DNA from: Pleomorphomonas sp. NRK KF1
Lineage (GTDB): Bacteria > Pseudomonadota > Alphaproteobacteria > Rhizobiales > Pleomorphomonadaceae
Length of the DNA stretch: 64,000 nt
NCBI RefSeq assembly: GCF_023721755.1
Contig: NZ_JAMDLH010000004.1
Coordinates: 124,001 to 188,000, forward strand
Direction: 5' to 3'
Positions 54,481 to 62,341 of this stretch are shown piece after piece. Under the pieces are notes generated by a model. That model searched no databases, was not told the DNA's origin, and saw only the letters and a list, made by a program, of their open reading frames with translations. The first letter of the stretch is position 1, and each line of letters opens with the position of its first letter. Both the position numbers and the translations under genes were made by a program.

Positions 54481-55110
54481 TCAAGCCTTCAGGCTCAGCC
54501 AATAGCGGTGGAGGCCGTCGACGTCGCCGCTGGTCAGAAGCGGCATGGCGCCGGTGAGCGCCGCCTCGTCCCACTCCCACCACTTCAGCTCCAGCAACAG
54601 GCCGATCTGCCGGTCGTCGAAGCGCTTGCGGATCGGCCGCGCCGGGTTGCCGCCGACGATCGTATAGGGCTCGACGTCGCGGATGACGAGGGCGCGCGTG
54701 CCGATCACCGCGCCGTCGCCCACCGTGATGCCGGGCATGATCACCGCCTCCGAACCGATCCACACGTCGTTGCCGATCACCGTGTCGCCCGAGGGGCGAT
54801 AGCCGTCCTCGGCCCCGGCGAAGGCCGGCACCTCGGGCATCCAGTAGAAGGGAAAGCTGCTGATCCAGTCGTGCTTGTGGCCCTGGTTGCCAGACATGAT
54901 GAAGGCGGCGCCCGAGCCGATCGAGCAGAAGCTGCCGACGATCAGCCGGTCGACGCCCTCGTCGGGCATCAGGTAGCGGGCGCAATCGTCGAAGCTGTGG
55001 CCATGGTAATAGCCGGAATAGTAGCTGTAGCGGCCGACGACGATGTTGGGATTGGTGACCTGCCTGTCGAGGGTCACGCCCCGGAAGGGGCTGTCGAAAT
55101 AGTTGTCCAT
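54481..55110 (-). CDS. catB: CatB-type xenobiotic (chloramphenicol) acetyltransferase
   Basis: A 209-residue left-handed beta-helix acetyltransferase. [51 protein letters not shown] with catalytic His78, and [16 protein letters not shown] then [13 protein letters not shown] follow known CatB sequences closely. CatB enzymes acetylate chloramphenicol with acetyl-CoA. Chromosomal homologues in environmental bacteria may serve other hydroxyl substrates. Length equals the family norm. Confidence 0.92.
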   Translation of the reverse strand: MDNYFDSPFRGVTLDRQVTNPNIVVGRYSYYSGYYHGHSFDDCARYLMPDEGVDRLIVGSFCSIGSGAAFIMSGNQGHKHDWISSFPFYWMPEVPAFAGAEDGYRPSGDTVIGNDVWIGSEAVIMPGITVGDGAVIGTRALVIRDVEPYTIVGGNPARPIRKRFDDRQIGLLLELKWWEWDEAALTGAMPLLTSGDVDGLHRYWLSLKA

Positions 55111-55332
55111 GATGACGATCTCTGAATGTGTCAGGGCAAACACGAGCGGCGCGAGAGCCGGCGGGCTTCGCGCTCAAGCCCCGATGCCAGCGCCTGGCTC
55201 GGGGAGATTCAGAGGGTTCGTCGGGTGAGCTTCATTCTACCTCATGGCAACAACAGGAATGGTAAGCCAACGAACGTCGCCACGCAATTGCCGGCCATCG
55301 CAGATGCAGTCAGGAAAAACGCCCCCTGCCCC

Positions 55333-55471
55333 TTGAACATCCGGGCCCGTCACCTATCTGTCATGCTGTGAGTGTACACACACCACTGACGCTTCTGATC
55401 TTTGACCACGGATGTACTGGCACTGATCATGGAGGCGTTGGAGAGAAGGTCGGGTTCGTCCCGGCCTTTTT
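55333..55471 (+). ncRNA. Structured RNA element, copy 1 (new family candidate)
   Basis: TTGAAC at 55333-55338 and TATCTG at 55355-55360 suggest a promoter starting near 55366. The transcript would hold a GUGUAC-type 5' hairpin, the core 55399-55430 (identical over 32 nt to 59631-59662) and a terminator, AAGGTCGGG (55446-55454) with CCCGGCCTT (55460-55468) around a UUCG-containing loop, then five T. The left arm can instead pair with 55394-55402 (UCUGAUCUU), giving an antiterminator-like 9-bp helix with G-U pairs. It could be a small RNA of ~105 nt or a leader attenuator. The padR operon starts 175 nt further on. I cannot match it to a named family from memory. Confidence 0.75.
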
Positions 55472-55586
55472 GCTGTCTGCATGGTCGTTTGACCGGCGAT
55501 AGCGCGGCTTATACCTCGAAATACACATCCCCCCACAAAAGCAGCACCACAGAAGTGCGCCCACATCCCGCGACAGATTCTGCAAA

Positions 55587-55614
55587 CAGGTACCTTGCAT
55601 AAGCAGGTAGCTTG
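55587..55614 (+). promoter_or_regulatory. Direct repeats upstream of padR
   Basis: CAGGTACCTTG (55587-55597) and CAGGTAGCTTG (55604-55614) are direct repeats 17 bp apart, 32 bp ahead of the padR ATG. Their place suggests a PadR autoregulatory site. Confidence 0.55.
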
Positions 55615-55645
55615 TTATATCCACCCGATCAGAAACGGAGATGCC

Positions 55646-55972
55646 ATGGCCGACTCCATCCTGGTTCAGCTCAGAAAAGGCGCGCTCGACCTGTGCGTCC
55701 TCGCCGTGCTCTCGAAGGGCGAGAACTATGGCTACGAGATCGCCAGCCGGTTGGTCGCCGCCGTCGGCATGGGCGAAGGCACCATCTACCCGCTGATGCG
55801 GCGCATGCAGAACGACGGCCTCGTCGCCACCCGCCTCGTCGAGTCGAGCAGCGGGCCGCCGCGCAAATACTACCGGCTCACGCCGCTGGGGCAGTCGGTG
55901 TTCGAAGCCCACCGCCGCGACTGGCAGAGCTTCACCGGCGCCGTCGACACACTGCTTGAGGACCTGCCATGA
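55646..55972 (+). CDS. PadR family regulator
   Basis: A 108-residue winged helix protein from ATG 55646 (GGAG upstream): LDLCVLAVLSKGENYGYEIA, GEGTIYPLMRRMQNDGLVAT and RKYYRLTPLG define PadR. Its stop overlaps the start of the next gene (ATGA). PadR-HAAS-DUF2807 operons commonly control envelope-stress-like responses; the ligand here is unknown. Confidence 0.92.
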   Translation: MADSILVQLRKGALDLCVLAVLSKGENYGYEIASRLVAAVGMGEGTIYPLMRRMQNDGLVATRLVESSSGPPRKYYRLTPLGQSVFEAHRRDWQSFTGAVDTLLEDLP

Positions 55973-56547
55973 CCAGGGACGCCTTCCTGACCGCGCTGAG
56001 ACATCAACTGGCCGGCCTGCCGTCCGACGAGATCGACGACATTCTGGCCGACTATGCCGCCCACTTCGCCGACGCCTCGGGCCGCAGCGAGGAAGAGGTG
56101 GCCGCCGCCCTGGGCGATCCGGCCCGCATCGCCCGCGAGTTGCGCGCCGAGGCCGGTCTCCGCCGCTTCGAAACCCACTGGAGCGTGACGAACCTTCTGG
56201 CGGCCGCCATGGCGCTCGGCGGCCTCGCCATCGTCGACATCGTCGTGCTGCTGCCCTTGCTGCTGGTGACTCTCGCCGTCACGGTCGGCCTTGCCGGCGC
56301 CCTGGCCGTCATCGCGGCGATCGCCGTCAACACCATGCTCGGCGCCGGCCTCCTGCCCTTCGGCGACCCCATGATGACCGGAGCGCTGCCGCGCTTCCTG
56401 ATCGGCGCCGGCCTCTTGAGCTGCGTCGTCGGCGGCGGCGCCTTGCTGCTGATGATCCTCGGCGCCGGCGTCCGCCTGCTCGGCCGCTACGCCCGCCTGC
56501 ATTTCCGCCTCGCGCGGCAGGATATCGTTGAAGGAACTGGAACATGA
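55969..56547 (+). CDS. HAAS/DUF1700 membrane protein
   Basis: A 192-residue protein: N-terminal helical HAAS domain (RDAFLTALRHQLAGLPSDEI, DDILADYAAHFADA, EEEVAAALGDPARIARELRA) and four hydrophobic segments in the C-terminal part. HAAS proteins are partners of PadR regulators and may sequester them at the membrane. It overlaps both neighbours by 4 bp, so the three genes are co-translated. Confidence 0.9.
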   Translation: MTRDAFLTALRHQLAGLPSDEIDDILADYAAHFADASGRSEEEVAAALGDPARIARELRAEAGLRRFETHWSVTNLLAAAMALGGLAIVDIVVLLPLLLVTLAVTVGLAGALAVIAAIAVNTMLGAGLLPFGDPMMTGALPRFLIGAGLLSCVVGGGALLLMILGAGVRLLGRYARLHFRLARQDIVEGTGT

Positions 56548-57251
56548 CCGGAAAGCTGGCAATCGTCGCGACCACGGGCCTGATCGGCGGGTTCGCCCTC
56601 CTGGCGCTGGGCGTCGGACTGTCCGGGCACGGCTGGGCCGAAGCCCGGAAGCTGTGGGGCGTCCTGCCCTCCTCCTGCGGCGGCGCCACCTCCACCAGTC
56701 GCGAGATCACGCTGCCCTTCACCTCCGGCTACGGCCTGCAGATCGACGTGCCGGGCTCCATCACCTACAGGCCGGGCGACAAGGCGGAAGCGGTCGTCCG
56801 TGGCGACCCCTCGCTGATCGAGCATGTGCGGATCGGGGGCGGCCGGCTGACGCTCGACTGCGACCCCGGCTGGAACGCGTCGGGGCTCGAGATCGCCCTG
56901 TCAGGGCCGCCGATCTCCGAATGGAAGATGCTCGGCAGTGGCGACCTGACGCTGACCGACATCGAGCAGCCCCAGCTGAACCTCAGCATCATGGGCAGCG
57001 CCGACATCGCCGCCACGGGAACCGCCGACGTCGTTTCGGTGAACATCATGGGGTCGGGATCGGCGCGCCTCAAGAACCTGACGGCGCGCTCCACCGAGGT
57101 CGCCATCCACGGCAGCGGCGATGCCGAGGTGAACGCCCAGTCAGAGGCCGCCGCCTCGATCTACGGTAGCGGCAACGTCGAAATCAGCGGCCGGCCGGTG
57201 ATGCGGCGCTCGCAGATCCTGGGCAGCGGCCGCATCACCCAGGTGCCCTGA
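56544..57251 (+). CDS. DUF2807 (head-GIN-like) beta-helix protein
   Basis: A 235-residue protein with an N-terminal membrane anchor (~7-28) and a parallel beta-helix built of repeats around G-S-G (MLGSGDLTL, IMGSADIAA, IMGSGSARL, IHGSGDAEV, IYGSGNVEI, ILGSGRI). These recur about every 18-20 residues. It is exported to the periplasmic side; role unknown. It overlaps the HAAS gene by 4 bp. Confidence 0.9.
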   Translation: MTGKLAIVATTGLIGGFALLALGVGLSGHGWAEARKLWGVLPSSCGGATSTSREITLPFTSGYGLQIDVPGSITYRPGDKAEAVVRGDPSLIEHVRIGGGRLTLDCDPGWNASGLEIALSGPPISEWKMLGSGDLTLTDIEQPQLNLSIMGSADIAATGTADVVSVNIMGSGSARLKNLTARSTEVAIHGSGDAEVNAQSEAAASIYGSGNVEISGRPVMRRSQILGSGRITQVP

Positions 57252-57264
57252 CCGGAGCCGTAGC

Positions 57265-57897
57265 CTACAGCTGGCTCCAGCCGCGCAGCAGCGTATAGGC
57301 CGCCACCGCCATCAACAGCAGCCCCGCCGCCCGGCCCACCCAGACGGTGAGGCCGGGGTTGGTGACGAGCGCGTCGCGGCCGCGCGCCGCCGCCAGCGCC
57401 AGCCCGCCGTAGACGACGAACTGGGTGGCGACGGTCATCGTGCCCATCACCACCGCCTGCGGCCACAGCGGGCCGTAGACCGGCGACATGAACTGCGGGT
57501 AGACGGCGAGGATGAACAGCCACGCCTTGGGGTTCATCAGGCAGGTGACGACGCCCTGCCCGAACACCGCCCTCGACCCGGCAATGTCGCCATCCACCCG
57601 GTCGATGACGATGGAGCTGCGCGCCAGCGTCAGGCCGATCCACATCATGTAGGCCGAACCGGCGATCAGCATGGCGCCTGAGACGGTGGGGATCAGCCGG
57701 CTGAGCCCGGCCACCGCCACCGTGCCGAACAGCGTGTGGCAGACGCCGCCGGCCATCAGCCCCAGCGTCGCGGCGATGCCGGCGCGCCGGCCGCGCGTCA
57801 GGGCGTTGGCCAGCACGAACATCATGTCCATGCCGGGCACCACGATGATGCCCGCCAGCAGCAGGAAGAAGATCCAGAGGTTTTCGCCGTAGCTCAT
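57265..57897 (-). CDS. LysE/RhtB family amino-acid exporter
   Basis: A 210-residue membrane protein with six hydrophobic segments. PGMDMMFVLANALTRGRRAG and LMNPKAWLFILAVYPQF are characteristic of RhtB-like threonine/homoserine or other amino-acid exporters. It converges on the DUF2807 gene. Substrate cannot be inferred. Confidence 0.92.
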   Translation of the reverse strand: MSYGENLWIFFLLLAGIIVVPGMDMMFVLANALTRGRRAGIAATLGLMAGGVCHTLFGTVAVAGLSRLIPTVSGAMLIAGSAYMMWIGLTLARSSIVIDRVDGDIAGSRAVFGQGVVTCLMNPKAWLFILAVYPQFMSPVYGPLWPQAVVMGTMTVATQFVVYGGLALAAARGRDALVTNPGLTVWVGRAAGLLLMAVAAYTLLRGWSQL

Positions 57898-57988
57898 CAG
57901 CCGCCATCCCGACGGATCGGCGGCTTGTTGCCACCGATTCTCAAGCCGTCATGGCGTGCTGTCTAGAAGACTTCATCGCAGGAAACTG

Positions 57989-58270
57989 TCAGCTGAGAGG
58001 CGTCCCGAGGGTGCCCCGCTTGCCGGCGACAACCGCCTCCATGCGGTCCTGCGTCACCACGCGCTCGTGGCGCTCGTCTTCGTTGCGGACGCGGTACTGG
58101 AACTGGCCGTCCGAGGGCGGCAGCGTCGCGGTGACGTGGTAGACCCCGGCGGCAGCGGCATGAAGGTAGCTGCGCCTCAGAAGCACGGCATCGCCGACAT
58201 GGAAGACATGGCTGGGGGCGACAGATCCGGCCGGCGGACCCGATCGGCGTTGCGCGTCCATGGTCGTCAT
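57989..58270 (-). CDS. Conserved small hypothetical protein
   Basis: A 93-residue protein starting at ATG 58270 after GGAAGG. VFHVGDAVLLRRSYLHAAAA, YHVTATLPPSDGQFQYRVRN and EDERHERVVTQDRME match, from memory, a small family widespread in Rhizobiales whose role is not known. The pattern looks like a small beta-barrel. It stands alone. Confidence 0.78.
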   Translation of the reverse strand: MTTMDAQRRSGPPAGSVAPSHVFHVGDAVLLRRSYLHAAAAGVYHVTATLPPSDGQFQYRVRNEDERHERVVTQDRMEAVVAGKRGTLGTPLS

Positions 58271-58732
58271 GATGTTTGCCTTCCGGTGAAGCGCTGACGG
58301 AAGCGGCTATCGCAAGTCGATACACCCGGGGAACAATCGACCTATACACACCGCCATGAATTTATACCGCAGCGAAAGATGAAATACTTGATTTCGTCGC
58401 ACGGCCCGAAATTCTAAAGGCTTGCCATGTCAGAAAATGACAAGATTCAGGCGCCAAGAATTCAGATTGACAGGCCAGTAATATGCACCCGCCACCAAAT
58501 CGACACAAGGGCGAAAACGGATTTATTCTCAAAGGGTGGCTTTTTGGCGCGAAATATCATAGAAGGAAGGCGTGACGCTGGTCGGAGGTTGCAAATTGGG
58601 ACCCCTCCGTCTCTCCGGGAACGCTCCGCCCGCGCCGGGAATCTCCGGCGCCCGAGGCGGAAAGTCGGATGGAGCCAGTCGATCGCCGCTTCCGGAGCGG
58701 TGCCTCTGCTCTCCCAAAGGATCGGAAACTCA
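58271..58732. other. Long leader region of rpsU
   Basis: No gene is supported. The left part is AT-richer and probably holds promoters. A GCGCCGG/CCGGCGC hairpin with a 6-nt loop lies at about 58631-58650 in the presumed rpsU leader. An open frame beginning at 58427 merges with rpsU but lacks any S21-like sequence upstream of 58733. Confidence 0.5.
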
Positions 58733-59014
58733 GTGCAGGTTCTCGTACGAGACAATAACGTCGATCAGGCTCTTCGCGTCCTCAAGAAAAAGCTGCAGCG
58801 AGAGGGCGTCCTCCGCGAAATGAAGGCGCACCGCGCCTATGAGAAGCCCTCGGAAAAGCGCAAGCGCGAACAGGCCGACGCCATCCGGCGCTCGCGCAAG
58901 CTCGCCCGCAAGAAGGCCCAGCGCGACGGCCTGCTGCCGATGCCCAAGCCGAAGGAACGTCCGGCCCGTCCGCGTCCGGCCGTGATGCCGGTGGCCGCGG
59001 CCCCGCAGTCCTGA
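58733..59014 (+). CDS. rpsU: 30S ribosomal protein S21
   Basis: A 93-residue S21: [20 protein letters not shown], then [20 protein letters not shown] and [20 protein letters not shown], followed by a Pro-rich tail that makes it longer than the usual ~70 residues. I start it at GTG 58733, where alphaproteobacterial S21 begins; the open frame upstream is unrelated. S21 sits near the anti-Shine-Dalgarno region of the 30S subunit and aids initiation. A cold-shock gene follows, as often in this group. Confidence 0.94.
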   Translation: MQVLVRDNNVDQALRVLKKKLQREGVLREMKAHRAYEKPSEKRKREQADAIRRSRKLARKKAQRDGLLPMPKPKERPARPRPAVMPVAAAPQS

Positions 59015-59258
59015 GCGGCCCTGCCGTCGACACTCCGAGCGGCCCTGACATTCCCTCGAACAGTCCAGAGAATTGAAGGGCCAAGCTCGGCTTCAGTACA
59101 ATATTAAAGGCGGCGCTTGTGTAATATTCCGTTTTGGTATATGTATCCAGCGTCGATCTTGTTGACAAACGTTGTTTCAGCGCCCAGGCGCCATTACGAT
59201 CTTCCTTTTAAATGTCGCAAATAATCACGTTCGGCACCATGCCGGGCGACGAGTAATC

Positions 59259-59492
59259 ATGCAAATTGCAAGGAATATCTCCACGAGCGACGGCACCGTC
59301 AAGTTCTTCAATTCGGTCAAGGGTTTCGGCTTCATCGAAGTCGGCAGCGGCCAGCCGGACGTGTTCGTCCACATCTCCGCCGTCGAGCAGTCCGGCATGA
59401 CCTCGCTCAGCGACGGCCAGAAGGTGAGCTTCGATATCGTCCAGGACAGCCGGACCGGCCGCAACGCCGCGCAGAACATCCGCGCCGCCTGA
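59259..59492 (+). CDS. Cold-shock domain protein
   Basis: A 77-residue single cold-shock domain: [16 protein letters not shown] contains RNP1 (KGFGFI) and [10 protein letters not shown] contains RNP2 (VFVHI). It binds single-stranded RNA/DNA and melts structure. I choose ATG 59259; the longer frame from 59172 carries no conserved sequence. The ~240-nt gap after rpsU probably holds a long structured 5' leader. The RNA element copy 2 follows about 100 bp after its stop. Confidence 0.9.
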   Translation: MQIARNISTSDGTVKFFNSVKGFGFIEVGSGQPDVFVHISAVEQSGMTSLSDGQKVSFDIVQDSRTGRNAAQNIRAA

Positions 59493-59564
59493 TTGTCGGA
59501 GTCGCCACGGCCAGCCCGGCGCAAGCTTGATCGGCCAATTTCAGGGACAGGAACGCTCCGCCCC

Positions 59565-59702
59565 TTGAATTTCGATCGACACCGCCCACATGACTGACTG
59601 TGAGTTTCGAAACTCCACTTGTGCTTCTGGTCTTTGACCACGGATGTACTGGCACTGATCATCGAGGCACTAGAGAGAAGACCAGGTTCGCCCGGTCTTT
59701 TT
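59565..59702 (+). ncRNA. Structured RNA element, copy 2 (new family candidate)
   Basis: Same organisation as 55333-55471. TTGAAT lies at 59565, exactly 33 bp before CTGTGAG, as in copy 1, although no clear -10 is seen. A 5' hairpin (GTGAGTTTCGAAACTCCAC) follows, then the 32-nt identical core at 59631-59662. The terminator AAGACCAGG (59678-59686) / CCCGGTCTT (59691-59699) has a UUCG loop and five T. The left arm pairs perfectly, with one G-U, to 59626-59634 (UCUGGUCUU). Differences from copy 1 keep both helices. Confidence 0.75.
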
Positions 59703-59776
59703 GCTATCTGGACCATACTGAGACCCTATTTCCAGTTCCCGACGCAAAATCGGGTGCCGCTTTTGCTGGTGTTGCC

Positions 59777-59883
59777 CTAGAGTTCTCCCGGTGAACTTGG
59801 GTTCACCGGAAAAACTCTATCTCTTTGTTAAGACGCAGTTCCGGACGCAAAACCGGTACCCACTTTTGCTGGAACTGCTCTAG
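59777..59883. repeat. Composite palindromic repeat, copy 2
   Basis: Near-identical to 32151-32253 (two hairpin modules). A third, more diverged TTCCCGACGCAAAATCGG module precedes it at 59732-59779. The element ends one base before the ATG of the next gene, so the ribosome-binding region of that gene lies inside the repeat. Confidence 0.8.
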
Positions 59884-59884
59884 A

Positions 59885-60391
59885 ATGGCGGGCATGGATC
59901 AGGACAAGAGCTTCCGCGCCGCCGAAACCATGATGGGCATGAGCGATGCCGCATGGTCGCGGCACACCAACCCCTGGAGCGGCTGGTCGCGCCTGTCCGT
60001 CCTGCCGCTTCTGGCGCTCGCCGCCTGGAGCCGGGTGTGGATCGACTGGTGGGCGCTGGCGCCCATAGCGCTGGTGCTCGCCTGGACCTGGCTCAACCCA
60101 CGCCTCTTCCCGCCGCCGGCCTCGACCGACAACTGGATGTCGCGCGGCGTCATCGGCGAGCGCATCTGGCTCGCCCGTAGCCAGGACCCCGCGCTTGCCC
60201 ACCATCGGCCCGTCGTCCGGGCCCTGACCGCGCTCGGCGTCGCCGGTGCTGTTATCCTCCTCGCCGGCCTCATCCTCCTCGACCTGCCGCTGACCGGCAC
60301 CGGCCTTGCCGTCGCCATGCTCTCCAAGCTCTGGCTGCTCGACCGCATGGTCTGGGTCGAGCGCGACAGCCACGGTGACGGCGCGCCCTGA
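59885..60391 (+). CDS. DUF6653-like membrane protein
   Basis: A 168-residue protein from ATG 59885 (an ATG at 59894 is equally possible). Hydrophobic segments lie at ~43-60, ~62-80 and ~128-160. MMGMSDAAWSRHTNPWSGWS and DNWMSRGVIGERIWLAR are motifs I associate with a small family of uncharacterised membrane proteins (DUF6653). Function unknown. Confidence 0.75.
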   Translation: MAGMDQDKSFRAAETMMGMSDAAWSRHTNPWSGWSRLSVLPLLALAAWSRVWIDWWALAPIALVLAWTWLNPRLFPPPASTDNWMSRGVIGERIWLARSQDPALAHHRPVVRALTALGVAGAVILLAGLILLDLPLTGTGLAVAMLSKLWLLDRMVWVERDSHGDGAP

Positions 60392-60505
60392 TCGGGCCGC
60401 AACACAACGTCAAACATTGCCCCGATTTCGCCCATCTCGCCGAAACAAAAAGCCACGAATCCGTGCGAACACTCGATCCTCCGACGTTTTTCCGAGGACA
60501 TCGAG

Positions 60506-61147
60506 ATGGTCAGCAGCGGTCGATCGGGGCGTTTCGCCTCCACGGTGATCTTCTGGCAGTGGGCGCTGGGCATCGGCGTCGGCGCCGCCTGCGCCGGGGC
60601 GGTTTTCGTGGTCGGCAGCCAGCAGGCCGCGCCACGCCTGGCCGCGACGACGCCGCCCTCCGCCGAAGTCGCCCAACCTTTCGAGGCCTCCGGCGTCGCC
60701 AGCGTCGGCGGAACGCCGCTGACCACCGCCTCGCTCGACCTGCCGATCACGGCCGATCAACCGATCGCGCCGCTGCCGCCCGACAAGCCCGTCCTGAAAC
60801 CCAAGAGCGCCGTCAGCACGATTTTCCGGGTGCGCGAGACGACCCCGGCCGGCGTCGCCCACTTCGACAGCTGCCTGCCCGCCTGCGAGACGCGCGATCC
60901 GCTGGCGGCCGGCGTGGCGCCGCCGCCACTGCCCGCGCCACTGCCGGTCGCTTCCTCGACGCCCATAACCCCGCTGCCGCTCGAAGCCGCCGGCGGCGAG
61001 CCCGCTCCCGCGCCACCGCCACGCGGGCCGCTCGGCGTCGCCCTCGACAAGGGCAAGGTGCTGGTCGACAGGGCTGAAGTCTTCTCCGGCGCCGTGGTCA
61101 AGGGGACCCGGCGGGCGGTCGACACCGCCGTCGATCTCGTCTGGTGA
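60506..61147 (+). CDS. Pro/Ala-rich membrane-anchored hypothetical protein
   Basis: A 213-residue protein with one N-terminal hydrophobic segment (~14-38, FWQWALGIGVGAACAGAVFV) and a long low-complexity Pro/Ala-rich exterior part with two cysteines (DSCLPACETRD). The C-terminal RRAVDTAVDLVW is more ordered. No domain recognised. ATG 60506 is the only plausible start. It ends 13 bp from the convergent AraC gene. Confidence 0.65.
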   Translation: MVSSGRSGRFASTVIFWQWALGIGVGAACAGAVFVVGSQQAAPRLAATTPPSAEVAQPFEASGVASVGGTPLTTASLDLPITADQPIAPLPPDKPVLKPKSAVSTIFRVRETTPAGVAHFDSCLPACETRDPLAAGVAPPPLPAPLPVASSTPITPLPLEAAGGEPAPAPPPRGPLGVALDKGKVLVDRAEVFSGAVVKGTRRAVDTAVDLVW

Positions 61148-61159
61148 GCGGCCTCGACC

Positions 61160-62173
61160 CTATGTTGCGCCCTGCCGCCGCAACTGCGACGGTGGGTGGC
61201 CGAACCGGCGGCGGAAGGCGGCGGTGAAGTTGGAGAGGTGCGTGTAGCCGGCGGCGTAGGCGATGTCGGAGATCGGCCGGTCGGTGAACATCAGCGCCTG
61301 CCGGGCGTCGTCGAGATACTTGTTGCGAATGAACTCGGCCAACGAGCAGTTGTGCGCCTTGCGCACCAGTCGCTGCAGCGTCGCCGGGCTGGTGGCGAGT
61401 TCGCCCACCACGTCGGTCAGGCACAATTCGCAGCCGGGCTTGCGGTCGATGCATTTGACCAGCGCATAGAGCCGCTGCTGCTCGGTGGCCGTCAGCCCGC
61501 CCGGCGCGGCCACCGCGTCGGCGCCCGAGGCGAAGGTGTCGCCAAGGGCCTCCGAGACGATCGCCATGGTATGGCTTTCCAGCTGCATGGTGGCGAAAGC
61601 CGGCTTGCGGGCGGCGATGTCGAACATCTGCCGCACCAGGAATTCGACGCGCGAGCTCGGCTGCCAGCGCCAGAAGCCGGGACGACCGTCGATCAGCGTC
61701 TGCAGGCCGGCCGGCGTGTCGGCAAAGCCCTGCCAGCGCCTCAGCCAGTCGCGCGGCAGGCCGATCACCATCTTGTCGAGATACTGCCCCTTGCGCGCCG
61801 TGCGGCGCAGCCGCGCGCCCTCCCGATGCGAGGCGATGATCGCCGAGGGCACCCAGCGGCCCTGCGCGGTGCGGCGCGGCATGGGAATCGGCTCGCCGTC
61901 GATCGACGCCTCGACGTGGCCTTCCAGGAAGATCTTGATCGTCACCTCTTCCTTGAGCGGCACCTCCATTTCGAGGTCGCTGATCTGCATGCGCCGGCCG
62001 AAGTTGGCGTAAATGCCCGACTCCATGCGCACCGCGCCGACGAGCCCGCAGGCCACCACCTCGTCGCCCTGCCGCCCGTCGTCCAGGAGTCGCACGCCCT
62101 GCGTGCGCAAGGCGCGCCGGGTCAAAACCGGGTTGCCGGAGGCGCTGGGCGAAGGGGTCGGCACGCCACTCAC
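61160..62173 (-). CDS. AraC family regulator, likely of the siderophore receptor (PchR-like)
   Basis: A 337-residue protein. I start it at GTG 62173, five bases after GGAGG; an ATG at 62188 overlaps that ribosome site. A large N-terminal effector part (~1-225) precedes the AraC domain: GELATSPATLQRLVRKAHNC and ISDIAYAAGYTHLSNFTAAF, then RRRFGHPPSQLRR. It diverges from a TonB-dependent siderophore receptor, the arrangement of PchR-type activators that respond to the ferric siderophore. Confidence 0.87.
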   Translation of the reverse strand: MSGVPTPSPSASGNPVLTRRALRTQGVRLLDDGRQGDEVVACGLVGAVRMESGIYANFGRRMQISDLEMEVPLKEEVTIKIFLEGHVEASIDGEPIPMPRRTAQGRWVPSAIIASHREGARLRRTARKGQYLDKMVIGLPRDWLRRWQGFADTPAGLQTLIDGRPGFWRWQPSSRVEFLVRQMFDIAARKPAFATMQLESHTMAIVSEALGDTFASGADAVAAPGGLTATEQQRLYALVKCIDRKPGCELCLTDVVGELATSPATLQRLVRKAHNCSLAEFIRNKYLDDARQALMFTDRPISDIAYAAGYTHLSNFTAAFRRRFGHPPSQLRRQGAT

Positions 62174-62341
62174 TTGAGCCTCCTGCATAAGTTTCTGACC
62201 GGTTAACGACAGCGGACGCCATCCCGACCACCTATAGAAATAGAGCGATCTCACAGTCAAGTTTTGTCGCGGCAAGCGGCCCTCCGCGCGGAAGGCCGGC
62301 CGCGGCGCGGCGGAGGGGCTCCGCCGTCTTTGGGGGTATGG

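Larger units (their letters stand above)
55111..55645. other. Regulatory gap between catB and padR
   Basis: Apart from the RNA element at 55333-55471 and the direct repeats at 55587-55614, no gene is seen. The catB promoter must lie in its left part. A TTG-initiated frame through the RNA element (DVLALIMEALERR) has no ribosome site and is not called. Confidence 0.55.

Noticed and set aside
55402-55602. A TTG-initiated 66-codon frame through the RNA element
   Set aside because: No Shine-Dalgarno, and it runs through a terminator hairpin; only the segment before the hairpin is shared with the second copy.
58427-58732. N-terminal extension of the rpsU frame
   Set aside because: S21 family similarity begins exactly at 58733; the upstream part looks like untranslated leader.
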